Shown: positions 41,344-51,332, numbered from the stretch's first letter. The stretch is 54,243 bases of DNA from an uncultured Erythrobacter sp. (GCA_938015255.1 CALLQC010000008.1:1-54243); one strand, 5' to 3'. A program made the numbers and translations. The notes: generated from the sequence alone by a model not told the origin.

Positions 41344-42539
41344 TGGCGACGTCCTGTGATCTTGCAACCGAAGGGATGGGCACCGGCGTTGCCGCTGCTC
41401 TGACAGCGGTTGATTGCATCGCTTCGCAAGTCAGCGAGCAGGCATTCGGGCGGCTTTTCGGCACCGACGGCCAGCTCGCATTCGTCCTGACGATGCTGCT
41501 GATCCTCTATGTGGCGTTTTTCGGCATCAGCCTGATGCTTGGCCGGTCCAATCTGTCCGTCAGGGCGCTGGTCCCGCGCATGATGACGATCGGTCTTGTG
41601 CTGACATTTGCAACAAGTTTTGCAGCGTTCTCGGCGATCTTTTACAACATCTTTGTCGGCGGGCCCGATCAGGTTGCCACTGTTCTCACTGGTTCACAGG
41701 GGTCTGCAACAGCCACTTTCGCACAAAAGCTGGATATCGTGTTTCTCGCGGTTCAGCAGGCCAGCGGTGCCAACGGCGCGCAGACCGATATCAGCCTGTT
41801 CTCACCCGAAGGTATGATGTGGGCAGGGGCCATGATGCTGTTGCTGGGCACAGTCGGATTGCTGGTGACAGCGCGGATTGGTCTTGCACTGCTGCTCGCT
41901 GTGGGACCGATCTTCGTGGTTCTTGCGCTGTTCAACGGCACGCGCGGCCTCTTCACCGGGTGGCTGAAGGGCGTGACCATGCTGGCGATTGCGCCGCTAT
42001 TCGCGGTGCTGGGCGGCTCCATCATGCTTGAAATTGCGGTGCCGATCCTGTCTTCGCTTGTGGCGGTGCCGGGCCAGATTGATCAGCAAGCCGCGATGGC
42101 ATTCTTTGTGTTAGGCTTCGTGCATTGCGCGCTGATGATGCTCGCCCTGATCGTTTCTGTCGTGATGGTCGGAAAATGGCAGGTCTTTGGCCTTGTCCCG
42201 TCTGCGGATAGCGGATCTGGTGTGGATGCCGCCCGCTCTGCGCCCGTCGCCGCTGCTGCGCAAACGGCGCAAATGCAAACCGCTGCGCCGACTGGGGCAA
42301 CCGCCGCCAGCGGACAGCGCAGGATCGACATCGCACAGCCATCCGTTGTGGTCGCAGCCAACGATACCGGCGGTTCGGCCGCCAGTCCGGTGCGCGAGAC
42401 CAAGGTGTATGCCACATCATCGGGTAATGGTCAGAGCGCACCGCTAAACCCCGCTGCATCGCGCACGCGCGGCATCGGCAACCGGTTCCGCCCTGCAAGC
42501 GTCGGCAAAACAGTTTCCAATTCGGAGAATACAAAATGA
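41343..42539 (+). CDS. virB6: T4SS VirB6/TrbL-like membrane protein
   Basis: MATSCDLATEGMGTGVAAALTAVDCIASQVSEQAFGRLFGTDGQLAFVLTMLLILYVAFFGISLMLGR; polytopic; TAATG overlap with virB4. Confidence 0.88.
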   Translation: MATSCDLATEGMGTGVAAALTAVDCIASQVSEQAFGRLFGTDGQLAFVLTMLLILYVAFFGISLMLGRSNLSVRALVPRMMTIGLVLTFATSFAAFSAIFYNIFVGGPDQVATVLTGSQGSATATFAQKLDIVFLAVQQASGANGAQTDISLFSPEGMMWAGAMMLLLGTVGLLVTARIGLALLLAVGPIFVVLALFNGTRGLFTGWLKGVTMLAIAPLFAVLGGSIMLEIAVPILSSLVAVPGQIDQQAAMAFFVLGFVHCALMMLALIVSVVMVGKWQVFGLVPSADSGSGVDAARSAPVAAAAQTAQMQTAAPTGATAASGQRRIDIAQPSVVVAANDTGGSAASPVRETKVYATSSGNGQSAPLNPAASRTRGIGNRFRPASVGKTVSNSENTK

Positions 42540-43345
42540 TCCGCGCCGACGCTTTTCGGCTTGGCATCGCCACCTTGGCGCTTGCCCTTTCAGCACCCGC
42601 CCTTGCTCAGGGCGACGCACGTTTGCAGACCCGCACCTATGACGAAACTGCCGTATTCCAGATCAATGGCCGCGTTAAGGTTCAGACGACGATCAAGTTC
42701 CGCGCCGATGAAGCGATCGAGAACGTGGCTATCGGTGACAGTCAGGCCTGGCAGGTTCAGCCGAACAAGGCGCAATCTCTGCTTTTCGTGAAACCGCTTG
42801 AGCCCAATGCGAAGACCAATCTGACAGTCGTAACGAACAAGCGGACCTATCTGTTCGACCTTGTGGCGAGCCCGCGCAATGCACCGCTTTACGTGATGCA
42901 ATTCCGATACCCGGAAGCCGAAAGAGCTGAAGAAGAAGCCCGCCTCGCTGCGCAGGAATTGCTTGAACGAGAGCGCGCAAACTCTGTCGAACTGGCCGCT
43001 GCCAACGATCCGTTCGCTGTGGCCGATCCGACCGCACTCAATTTTGAATGGGCCAAGGCAGGCGATACCGATCTGATTCCAGAGCGCGCCTACGATGATG
43101 GCGACGCGGTGTTCCTCACCTGGTCCGCCGGGGTTCCTATCCCGGCCATCCTCATTACGAATGAAGAAGGCGAAGAGGGGCCGGTCAATTTCACCGTACG
43201 CGGGCAGACAGTGGTGCTTGATACGGTTCCTGCGCAGATCATCCTGCGATCAGGAGGAGATGTCGCCACACTCACCAACACCGGCCCGGTACGAACGAGC
43301 CTACGCAGCAGCACTGGCGCTATGGCAGCAAGGGAGGCCAAGTGA
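42536..43345 (+). CDS. virB9: T4SS VirB9
   Basis: LQTRTYDETAVFQINGRVKVQTTIKFRADEAIENVAIGDSQAWQVQP...LNFEWAKAGDTDLIPERAYDDGDAVFLTW. Confidence 0.93.
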   Translation: MIRADAFRLGIATLALALSAPALAQGDARLQTRTYDETAVFQINGRVKVQTTIKFRADEAIENVAIGDSQAWQVQPNKAQSLLFVKPLEPNAKTNLTVVTNKRTYLFDLVASPRNAPLYVMQFRYPEAERAEEEARLAAQELLERERANSVELAAANDPFAVADPTALNFEWAKAGDTDLIPERAYDDGDAVFLTWSAGVPIPAILITNEEGEEGPVNFTVRGQTVVLDTVPAQIILRSGGDVATLTNTGPVRTSLRSSTGAMAAREAK

Positions 43346-44460
43346 TGAAGCTGGCCATGAGATTACCGCCCAAAAAGGGCAGCAACACACTCGAAGGCGA
43401 TCCGCGAGACAGCGAATCGGCCGAGATCATTGACCTGGCGAGCCGCAATGGCTTTCCTGCGGTGGTCGACCGCAAGGCAAAGACCGATGGTCTGGGACTG
43501 GCCGCCGGTGTTGCAATCGTGGGTTTGCTGGGCGCGGTTACATTCTGGGCGATGAATGCAGCTCAGCAACCTCCGCCACCTGTGGTGGGCAATCAGAATG
43601 TGGCTCCTCCGCCGCAAGTCGCCCCGGCCCCGGTTGTTGCAGCGGCTCCGGCCCCGCAAGAGGTTCAGCCATCTCAAAACCCGGCCCCCGCGCCGGTTTA
43701 TGCAAACAATCCGAATGCGAGCAACGCGCCTGCAACCAATCCATATGCGAGCCCGACAATGGTGTTTGACGCCAGCACAGCCGCGCAGCCCGCCCAGATC
43801 GCCGAGGCTGCTGCAGCAGCTGCAAACGCGCCCGCGGCCGGCGATGGTGGTTCGCTCGGCTCGGCGGCTGCCTTTGCCAGCAGCGTTGGCGGGGTGGGCG
43901 GCGCTCCGGCGCAGGCGCGCCCTATGACCAACCCGTCCACCACGGTAACGGAAGGCACGCTGATTCCGGCAATTCTGGAAACCGCGATCAACACCGATGT
44001 GCCCGGCTATGTTCGCGCAGTGGTTAGCCAGGATGTGATGAGCTTTGATGGTCGCAACGTGCTCGTGCCGCGTTCTTCGCGATTGATCGGTCAATATCAA
44101 TCGGGCGTGCAGCAAGGTCAAAAGCGTGCTTATGTCATCTGGACCCGTCTGATCCGGCCTGATGGCGCTTCTGTAAACATCGCTTCACCGGCCATCGGTT
44201 TTGACGGGACAACCGGTCTTCCCGGCGATGTCGACAGTAAGTTCTTCCGCCGGTTCGGCTCGGCTTTGCTTTTGTCTTTGGTTGACGGTCTGGGCGCGAT
44301 TGCAACGGGCGGCGCGTCTGTTGTTGTCGGCGGCGGTTCGAGCGCGGCCAGCACGGCGTTGCAGCAGGATGGCCAGATCGGCCCGACGATCCGCGTGCGT
44401 CCGGGGGAGCCCATCCGCGTCTTCGCTGCCCGCGATCTCGATTTCAGCACCGTACAATAG
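43342..44460 (+). CDS. virB10: T4SS VirB10
   Basis: N-terminal TM, Pro/Ala-rich linker, C-terminal LIPAILETAINTDVPGYVRAVVSQDVMSFDGRNVLVPRSSRLIGQYQSG. Confidence 0.94.
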   Translation: MMKLAMRLPPKKGSNTLEGDPRDSESAEIIDLASRNGFPAVVDRKAKTDGLGLAAGVAIVGLLGAVTFWAMNAAQQPPPPVVGNQNVAPPPQVAPAPVVAAAPAPQEVQPSQNPAPAPVYANNPNASNAPATNPYASPTMVFDASTAAQPAQIAEAAAAAANAPAAGDGGSLGSAAAFASSVGGVGGAPAQARPMTNPSTTVTEGTLIPAILETAINTDVPGYVRAVVSQDVMSFDGRNVLVPRSSRLIGQYQSGVQQGQKRAYVIWTRLIRPDGASVNIASPAIGFDGTTGLPGDVDSKFFRRFGSALLLSLVDGLGAIATGGASVVVGGGSSAASTALQQDGQIGPTIRVRPGEPIRVFAARDLDFSTVQ

Positions 44461-44476
44461 ACCGGTCTGGTAGTTT

Positions 44477-45502
44477 ATGAGCGCAGACATCCATCCTCTG
44501 GCGGGCGACGGCGACGGGGAAGACGCGAGCGACAGCCTCACAACGATGAGCGAGCGCAGCGTCTATCTGGATGCCTATCTCGAACCGTTCAGGCAGTGGC
44601 TGGAGCGGGATACCGTGACTGAAATCATGGTGAACCGCCCCGGTGAAGTCTGGATTGAGGATGCAAGCGATCCCGGTATGCAGCGGATTGAAACGCCCAA
44701 GATCGACGATCGGCTTGTCCAGCGTCTGGCGGAGCAGGTTGCGCGGGTCTCCCATCAGGGGATCAACCGCGAGCACCCGCTGCTGGGCGCTACGCTGCCG
44801 GACGGGGCGCGTATTCAGTTTTGCGGTCCACCTGCGAGCCGTAAGCATTGGACGATGGCAATTCGCCGCCACCGCCGCCTCGATCTGCCTCTGGATGCGT
44901 ATGACGCAGGGCCTCTGGTCGGAGAGCCCAATCCGGCAATGCCAGACCCGCAAGCGCAGCCGATAGCGTATCTGCGCGAGGCCATTCGTCATCGCCGCAC
45001 TATCCTGATTTCCGGCGGCACCAGCACCGGCAAGACCACGTTTCTCAACGCGATGCTGGGTGAAATCCCGCGGCAGGAGCGTGTCGTGTTGGTGGAAGAC
45101 ACGCCAGAATTGAAATTTCCGGGCGAAAATTCGGTCGGCCTGGTCGCCGTTAAGGGTGAGCTTGGCGAGGCCAAGGTGACCGCGAACGAATTGCTTCAGG
45201 CTGCCCTTCGCCTGCGCCCTGACCGGATCGTTCTGGGCGAGCTGCGCGGCGCGGAAAGCGTTTCGTTTCTGCGCGCTATTAACACCGGGCATCCGGGAAG
45301 CTTTTCAACCATCCACGCCAATTCACTGCGCGGCGCGTTGGAGCAGCTCGCGCTGATGGTGATGCAGACCGGTATTGGCCTTTCGCGGTCGGATACCATT
45401 GCGTATTCGGCCAGTGTTATCGACGTCATCGTGCAGCTGGGTCGCGACGCGAATGGCAAGCGCGGCATTACGCAAATCGCCGAAAGTTCTGACTTGCTCT
45501 GA
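44477..45502 (+). CDS. virB11: T4SS ATPase VirB11
   Basis: ILISGGTSTGKTTFLNAMLGEIP, LRLRPDRIVLGELRGAESVSFLRAINTGHPGSFSTIHANS. Confidence 0.95.
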   Translation: MSADIHPLAGDGDGEDASDSLTTMSERSVYLDAYLEPFRQWLERDTVTEIMVNRPGEVWIEDASDPGMQRIETPKIDDRLVQRLAEQVARVSHQGINREHPLLGATLPDGARIQFCGPPASRKHWTMAIRRHRRLDLPLDAYDAGPLVGEPNPAMPDPQAQPIAYLREAIRHRRTILISGGTSTGKTTFLNAMLGEIPRQERVVLVEDTPELKFPGENSVGLVAVKGELGEAKVTANELLQAALRLRPDRIVLGELRGAESVSFLRAINTGHPGSFSTIHANSLRGALEQLALMVMQTGIGLSRSDTIAYSASVIDVIVQLGRDANGKRGITQIAESSDLL

Positions 45503-45599
45503 TCTTTGGCGAGATCGATTACAGCTCGCGTGATTGACATTGTCGCTACAACGCGCATGTGAAGAAGCATGTGGCAACAATGGCAATATCAGCACTAGT

Positions 45600-47795
45600 A
45601 TGAGCAGCACGCCGATCAGCAGTTTGATTGCCGACGCAACTGGTGCGGGCCTTGGCGGTCCCGATGCACCGGCGGCCCGCAATGCGCATGATGACCCGTA
45701 CTTCAATCGCGAGCTGTCCTGGCTGTCCTTTAACGAGCGTGTCCTGGCGGAAGCTTGTAACGAGCAATATCCGCTGTTGGAGCGACTGCGGTTCCTTTCG
45801 ATATCCGGTAGCAACCTGGATGAATTCATGATGATCCGCGTCGCGGGCCTTGTTGGGCAGGCTCAGCGCGGCATCGACAAACCGGCGATAGATGGCCGCA
45901 CACCGACACAGCAGCTTGCAGCCATTCGGGAGAAGCTCGCCAAACTTTCCGCCTTGCAGCAGGATATCTGGCGCGATTTGCGCGATAGGCTGGCCGAGAC
46001 AGATATTCATGTGGCGGATGAGCGCCGCGTAAAACCCGCCGCGCACCAATGGCTAAAGGCGTTCTTTCTCGAAGAGATCCTGCCGGTCATAACTCCTCAG
46101 GCGCTGGATCCGGCTCACCCGTTTCCGTTCGTCCAGAATGAGGGGATAGGCATCCTGTTCACGCTGACGCGCGATGCGGATCGCGAACAGATCATGGAAA
46201 TGGTGCTGATCCCCAGCGCTCTGCCAAGGTTTGTGCGGGTTCCAGGTGAGGGCGAGGCGATCTACGTATCCATCGCAAGCCTTATTCAGCGCTATGCCAG
46301 CAAGCTGTTTCCGGGCTTCACTATTGAAGGCGACGGCCTGTTCCGCGTCCTGCGCGACAGCGACATCGAGATCGAGGAAGAAGCCGAGGATCTGGTGCGG
46401 ACATTTCGCAGCGCTATCCAGAGGCGCCGGCGCGGTCAGGTGATCCAGCTGGAGCTTGAGGAAGATTTCGACTTTCAGGCAGAGACGCTCCTGCTTGAAC
46501 AGCTTGGCGTTCACGAAGCCGCCGTGATCAAGACCGATGGCATGATCGGGATAGACGGGCTGGCGGAGATCGCTGATGAAGATCGCCCCGATCTCAAATT
46601 TGATTCCTATTCGCCGCGCTATCCAGAGCGTGTGCGCGAGCATGACGGGGATGCTTTTTCAGCAATCCGTGAAAAGGACATCATCGTCCACCACCCCTAC
46701 GAAAGCTTCGAAGTGGTGGTCGATTTTATCCGTCAGGCTGCAGAAGATCCGGATGTGGTCGCAATCAAGCAGACGCTCTACCGCGCAGGCTCGCAATCGG
46801 CTGTCATCAATGCGCTGATCGATGCAGCCGAGCGCGGGAAATCAGTGACTGCTGTGGTCGAGCTCAAGGCACGTTTTGACGAGGAGCAGAACCTCACCTG
46901 GGCGACCAAGCTCGAACGTGCGGGCGTGCAGGTGATCTACGGCTTCACCGACTGGAAAACCCACGCAAAGGTCGCGATGGTCGTGCGCCGCGAAGATGAG
47001 GGCTTTCGCACATACTGCCATTTCGGGACTGGGAACTACCACCCTGTCACCGCCAAGATTTATACTGATCTCAGCTTTTTCACCGCTGATCCCAAGCTGG
47101 CTCAGGATGCTGCGAAGATGATGAATTTCGTCACTGGCTATGTCGAGCCCGCAGATCTTGAGCGGATTTCTATTGCTCCGCTCAATCTGCGCGAGGAGCT
47201 TTACCGCCGGATCGATACCGAAATTGCCAACGCGGCCAAAGGAAATCCCGCAGCGATCTGGATGAAGTGCAACCAGATCACCGATCAGGGGATGATAGAC
47301 AGGCTGTATGCTGCGAGCGATGCGGGTGTACAGGTTGAGCTGGTGGTACGCGGAATTTGCAGCCTGCGCCCCGGTGTGCCGGGGCTTAGCGAGAACATCC
47401 GGGTCAAATCGATAATCGGGCGTTTCCTGGAACACAGCCGGATTTACGCCTTCGCCGATGGTGAAGCGATGCCTGGCCCCAACGCTGCTGTGTTTATCTC
47501 GTCAGCCGACCTGATGGGCCGCAATCTTGATCGCCGGGTTGAATGCCTCATCCCGATCCTGAATCGAACCGTGCATGATCAGGTCCTGCAACAGGTGTTG
47601 CTCGCGAATATGCTTGATACGCAGCAAAGCTGGTGGCTGCATGCCGATGGAACCTATTCACGGATCGAAACCGATGGCACACCGTTCAACTGCCACCGCT
47701 ATTTCATGACCAACCCATCGCTTTCTGGTCGTGGGGGGGCGCTTGCAGCAGGGGCCGTGCCCAAACTCTCGCTGCGCAAAGGCCGCACAGGATGA
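45600..47795 (+). CDS. ppk: Polyphosphate kinase 1
   Basis: FNRELSWLSFNERVLAEA...FDSYSPRYPE...KQTLYRAGSQSAVINALIDAAERGKSVTAVVELKARFDEE... Confidence 0.95.
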   Translation: MSSTPISSLIADATGAGLGGPDAPAARNAHDDPYFNRELSWLSFNERVLAEACNEQYPLLERLRFLSISGSNLDEFMMIRVAGLVGQAQRGIDKPAIDGRTPTQQLAAIREKLAKLSALQQDIWRDLRDRLAETDIHVADERRVKPAAHQWLKAFFLEEILPVITPQALDPAHPFPFVQNEGIGILFTLTRDADREQIMEMVLIPSALPRFVRVPGEGEAIYVSIASLIQRYASKLFPGFTIEGDGLFRVLRDSDIEIEEEAEDLVRTFRSAIQRRRRGQVIQLELEEDFDFQAETLLLEQLGVHEAAVIKTDGMIGIDGLAEIADEDRPDLKFDSYSPRYPERVREHDGDAFSAIREKDIIVHHPYESFEVVVDFIRQAAEDPDVVAIKQTLYRAGSQSAVINALIDAAERGKSVTAVVELKARFDEEQNLTWATKLERAGVQVIYGFTDWKTHAKVAMVVRREDEGFRTYCHFGTGNYHPVTAKIYTDLSFFTADPKLAQDAAKMMNFVTGYVEPADLERISIAPLNLREELYRRIDTEIANAAKGNPAAIWMKCNQITDQGMIDRLYAASDAGVQVELVVRGICSLRPGVPGLSENIRVKSIIGRFLEHSRIYAFADGEAMPGPNAAVFISSADLMGRNLDRRVECLIPILNRTVHDQVLQQVLLANMLDTQQSWWLHADGTYSRIETDGTPFNCHRYFMTNPSLSGRGGALAAGAVPKLSLRKGRTG

Positions 47796-49345
47796 GCTAC
47801 CGCCAGAAAATCGCTGATCGCGACGGTGCGTTTTCGGGAACCAAGCCGGGACAGGCTATTCTAGATATCGGCTCAAATACGGTCCGCCTGGTGCTTTACG
47901 GCGGTTCGATGCGTGCTCCGGGCGTGCTGCTTAATGAGAAGGTGACTGCGCAGCTTGGCCGAGCAATCGCGAGCGACGGCGTTCTGGCGCAGGAGGCGAT
48001 CGATCTTGCAATGCTAGGCTTGCGCCGCTTCGCGCTATTGCTTGAAGATCTTGGCATCGACGACGTAGAAACCGTAGCCACAGCGGCGGTTCGTGATGCC
48101 AGCAATGGTGGTGAATTCGTCGCCGCTCTCAAGGAGCTGGGTTTTAATCCACGTGTGATTTCCGGTGAGGAGGAAGCGTGTCTCAGCGCAAGCGGTGTCG
48201 CCGGCGCATTTCCCGGTGCCTGCGGTGTCGTGGCCGATCTTGGCGGCGGCAGTCTGGAGCTTGTCGATATCGCCGATGGCAAGCCCGGCAAGGCCGTTTC
48301 TCTTCCGCTCGGCACGCTGCGACTGCCCGAGTTCAGCGAAAGCGCCGATGGCCCTGCTGGCATGCGCAAGTCGCTTGTGAAAGCACTTAAGAAAGGCGCA
48401 AAACAGTTTGATGGTGAGCTGGGTAAGGGGCAGCCGCTGTACCTTGTCGGCGGAACGTGGCGGACAATGGCCGTTTTCGCGATGCAGGAACAGGGGCACC
48501 CGCTGTCGGATCCACACGGGTTCACCCTGTCTGCCAAAGAGGCGGCAAAGCTGGCCAAAAATTTGGCATCACAATCCGTAGATGACCTGAAAGCGCGCGA
48601 ACGTATTTCTTCCATGCGCGCGGAGAAGCTGCCTGATGCTGCGGTGCTGCTTCAGGCGCTTTTGGCCCGGCTTAAACCCAGCTTTCTCGTCTTTTCATCA
48701 TGGGGATTGCGCGAAGGGCTGCTTTATGACCGCTTGCCAAGCCACGCCAAATCGCAGGATCCCCTGCTGGCCGGCATTGGCGAGTTCGCTAAACAGCGCG
48801 GGGCGCCGCCAACGCTTGCCGCGCGCATTGCCGGTTGGACGGTCGATGCAGCTCCTGCACAAAAGCATGGCAGCGAAAGGCTGCGTCTCGCGGCGACCAT
48901 GCTGTCGCTCGCATCGATGCAGATTGAGCCCAACATCCGTCACCCGCAATCCGCAGATTGGGCGCTCTACAAACGCTGGATTGCAGTTTCGGATCAGGAC
49001 CGTGCAATGCTGGCCGCTGCAATTGCAGCCAATGGCAATCAGCTTTCCTTGCCTGAAACCGTTACCGAGCTTGCCAGTCCTGAAGCGCTGGAAGAGGCCA
49101 TTTGCTGGGGGTTGGCTGTGCGCCTTGCGCGTCGGCTCGGCGCAAATTCGCGCAGATCACTGCGGGTTAGCCGATTGATAGTCCGCGACAAGACCCTGGT
49201 TCTCAGGCTGGAAAAAAGCCACGAGGCCCTTTTCGGCGTTCCTACGGAAAAGGATATCATTCTGCTTGCTGACAGACTTGGTATGGATTGGGCAGTGGAA
49301 ATTGTGCCTGAGGGTGAACTGATGGAGAATAATCCGCAGGATTAA
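47792..49345 (+). CDS. ppx: Ppx/GppA family exopolyphosphatase
   Basis: AILDIGSNTVRLVLYGG...VVADLGGGSLELVDI; ATGA overlap with ppk. Confidence 0.94.
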   Translation: MSYRQKIADRDGAFSGTKPGQAILDIGSNTVRLVLYGGSMRAPGVLLNEKVTAQLGRAIASDGVLAQEAIDLAMLGLRRFALLLEDLGIDDVETVATAAVRDASNGGEFVAALKELGFNPRVISGEEEACLSASGVAGAFPGACGVVADLGGGSLELVDIADGKPGKAVSLPLGTLRLPEFSESADGPAGMRKSLVKALKKGAKQFDGELGKGQPLYLVGGTWRTMAVFAMQEQGHPLSDPHGFTLSAKEAAKLAKNLASQSVDDLKARERISSMRAEKLPDAAVLLQALLARLKPSFLVFSSWGLREGLLYDRLPSHAKSQDPLLAGIGEFAKQRGAPPTLAARIAGWTVDAAPAQKHGSERLRLAATMLSLASMQIEPNIRHPQSADWALYKRWIAVSDQDRAMLAAAIAANGNQLSLPETVTELASPEALEEAICWGLAVRLARRLGANSRRSLRVSRLIVRDKTLVLRLEKSHEALFGVPTEKDIILLADRLGMDWAVEIVPEGELMENNPQD

Positions 49346-50247
49346 CCCTGCGGCTGGCTCGCGCTTCCCTTCGAAGAGAATGGCGAGAAATCCGTTTCCG
49401 TATCGAACAGATCGACCCCTTCGGCTTTCTTCAGCTTGCCAACGACCAGATATGTGACCGGCGTAAGCGCCGCCTCCCAAAGGACTTTCAAGAGCCAGTT
49501 CGTGATCATTACGGTGATGACCGCTTCGGTTGACCAGATGCCGTAAAATGCGATCGGGTAGAAAATCAAACTATCAACGCCTTGACCTACTACCGTCGAT
49601 CCAATCGTTCGGCTCCAAAGCGCCTTACCCTTCGTCCATACTTTCATCTTCGCCATCACATAGGAATTGACGAACTCGCCTGCCCAAAAGGCGACGATTG
49701 AGGCGATAACAATGCGCCAGGTGCTTCCGAAAACGGATTCGTATGTTTGCTGACAGATGGAGCCGGGCACCGCGTCCGGATTTCCTCTCAAGTCGAGCGC
49801 GCCAGAGCCCGCGCATTCCCATCCGTCAAAGGCTGGCAGGCTGACGACGATGTAACTCATGAAGGCGAGAAATATCATCGCGGCAAAACCGGTCCAGATA
49901 ACGCGCCGCGCCCGTGCGAAACCGTAAATCTCGGTGAGAATGTCGCCAATCACGTAGCCGAGGGGGAAGAACAGGATACCTGCGCCGTATATGAAAACGC
50001 CGTCCGCTGCGGGCCACCAGCCATCAGGCCACCAACTGACTTCGACAAAGGTTAGCTTCGCTGCGCCAATAATGTTGGACAGCAACAGGATCGCAACGAA
50101 CGCCGCCATGACGAAATCGTAATACCGGAATGTCATCGGTGCATGGCTGGTCGCACGGATCCCATCATCGGGGTTGTCGTCAAACGCTGCTGCTGTATCG
50201 GGCTTATCCATATTTCGCGGCATTAGCGTGATTCCCAAGGGGGACAA
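49342..50247 (-). CDS. Queuosine precursor transporter (YhhQ family)
   Basis: FFPLGYVIGDILTEIYGFARARRVIWTGF...FWAGEFVNSYVMAKMKVWTKGKALWSRTIGSTVVGQGVDSLIFYPIAFYG. Start uncertain. Confidence 0.93.
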   Translation of the reverse strand: MSPLGITLMPRNMDKPDTAAAFDDNPDDGIRATSHAPMTFRYYDFVMAAFVAILLLSNIIGAAKLTFVEVSWWPDGWWPAADGVFIYGAGILFFPLGYVIGDILTEIYGFARARRVIWTGFAAMIFLAFMSYIVVSLPAFDGWECAGSGALDLRGNPDAVPGSICQQTYESVFGSTWRIVIASIVAFWAGEFVNSYVMAKMKVWTKGKALWSRTIGSTVVGQGVDSLIFYPIAFYGIWSTEAVITVMITNWLLKVLWEAALTPVTYLVVGKLKKAEGVDLFDTETDFSPFSSKGSASQPQG

Positions 50248-50286
50248 AGCGCGCTATTGCGGCGGAGGCTTTCGACTGAAGGCCGC

Positions 50287-50363
50287 GCGCCCGTAGCTCA
50301 TCTGGATAGAGCGCGAGACTTCTAATCTTGAGGCAGCAGGTTCGAGTCCTGCCGGGCGCGCCA
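50287..50363 (+). tRNA. tRNA-Arg (anticodon TCT), CCA encoded
   Basis: Cloverleaf: acceptor GCGCCCG/CGGGCGC, anticodon arm CGAGA-CTTCTAA-TCTTG, T-arm GCAGG-TTCGAGT-CCTGC, discriminator G + CCA. Confidence 0.95.
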
Positions 50364-50494
50364 ATTCACCCTTCGGGTGAGTTGGCGAGGCCGCATGGAG
50401 GATCGAACCCGTTCGGAGTCGAGGCCCAATTGCCAAATTGGGCCGAGCCGAACGAGCCCCTTGGGGCGAGGACAGTCCTGCCGGGCGCGCCAAT
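50345..50494 (+). repeat. 21-bp direct repeat of the tRNA-Arg 3' end flanking a 108-bp hairpin-rich segment
   Basis: AGTCCTGCCGGGCGCGCCAAT at 50345-50365 and 50474-50494. Confidence 0.9.
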
Positions 50495-50498
50495 CTCT

Positions 50499-51332
50499 TT
50501 ATCCTCGTGCGACAGTTTCGAGCAGCTCCGAGGTGACCGGATAGCCGGCGTCTTCGAGAATAGTGAGCATAGGTTTGCCTGAACTGTCATCAATTTTGGG
50601 AATGATGGTTTTGACTGGGATTGCTTCCGCCTGAGACCGCGCTTCTTCAAAGCTTGAGAACAGCGCCAGTCGCTCAAGGTTGCGGCGGGTCGGGAAGATC
50701 AGCTTGATCTCGCCGCGTTCTGCCATTTCGAGAGCACCTTGTGCGCTAGTCCAGAAAAGCCGGGTGTTCTCTGACTGGTCGACTTCGATCTTTACCGCCC
50801 CGGTTCCTAGGTCTGCGAGGTAGAATCTGGTGTCGTAAACACGGCTGATGTTTTCGTTCTTGGGAAACCAGCGCGCGAACGGAACGATCTGGTCAAAATC
50901 GAGCGACCAGCCAAAAGCGTCGAGAACCGGTGCCAGCGCCCCACTTTGTTCGAGCATGACGCGCGCCGCGGCTGCCGTATCTGAGGTGATATCTCCAGAA
51001 AGGCCCAGGGCCAGCCCGGTTTCTTCGAGAGTTTCGCGAATGGCGGCGATCTGATGGGCGCACTCATCAATCGGCATGGACCCGCTGGTCCTTTCTGCCA
51101 GTTCGAAGTCCGCCGGATCGACACGGCCACCGGGAAACACTGCCATCCCTCCCGCAAAGGCCATGTTGCGCGATCGCACCGTCATCAGGATCTCGGGCGG
51201 TCCGCCATCGGCAGCCTTTCGAAAAATAATGATTGTTGCAGCAGGAATGCCCTCAGGCCCGGAATCGTTTGGCATGGATTGAATGTTGGCTTGTCCGCAT
51301 GATCTTGCCAAGGGAGCAGTGCTAACCATCAC
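50499..51332 (-). CDS. NUDIX hydrolase family protein
   Basis: MAFAGGMAVFPGGRVDPADF...AAIRETLEETGLALG; start may be internal (about 51275). Confidence 0.88.
   Translation of the reverse strand: MMVSTAPLARSCGQANIQSMPNDSGPEGIPAATIIIFRKAADGGPPEILMTVRSRNMAFAGGMAVFPGGRVDPADFELAERTSGSMPIDECAHQIAAIRETLEETGLALGLSGDITSDTAAAARVMLEQSGALAPVLDAFGWSLDFDQIVPFARWFPKNENISRVYDTRFYLADLGTGAVKIEVDQSENTRLFWTSAQGALEMAERGEIKLIFPTRRNLERLALFSSFEEARSQAEAIPVKTIIPKIDDSSGKPMLTILEDAGYPVTSELLETVARG

Noticed and set aside
50254-50493. 79-aa minus ORF (…LARPAGLEPAASRLEVSRSIQMSYGRA…)
   Set aside because: Spurious translation of the tRNA-Arg complement and its duplicated 3' end; this peptide style is a known annotation artefact.
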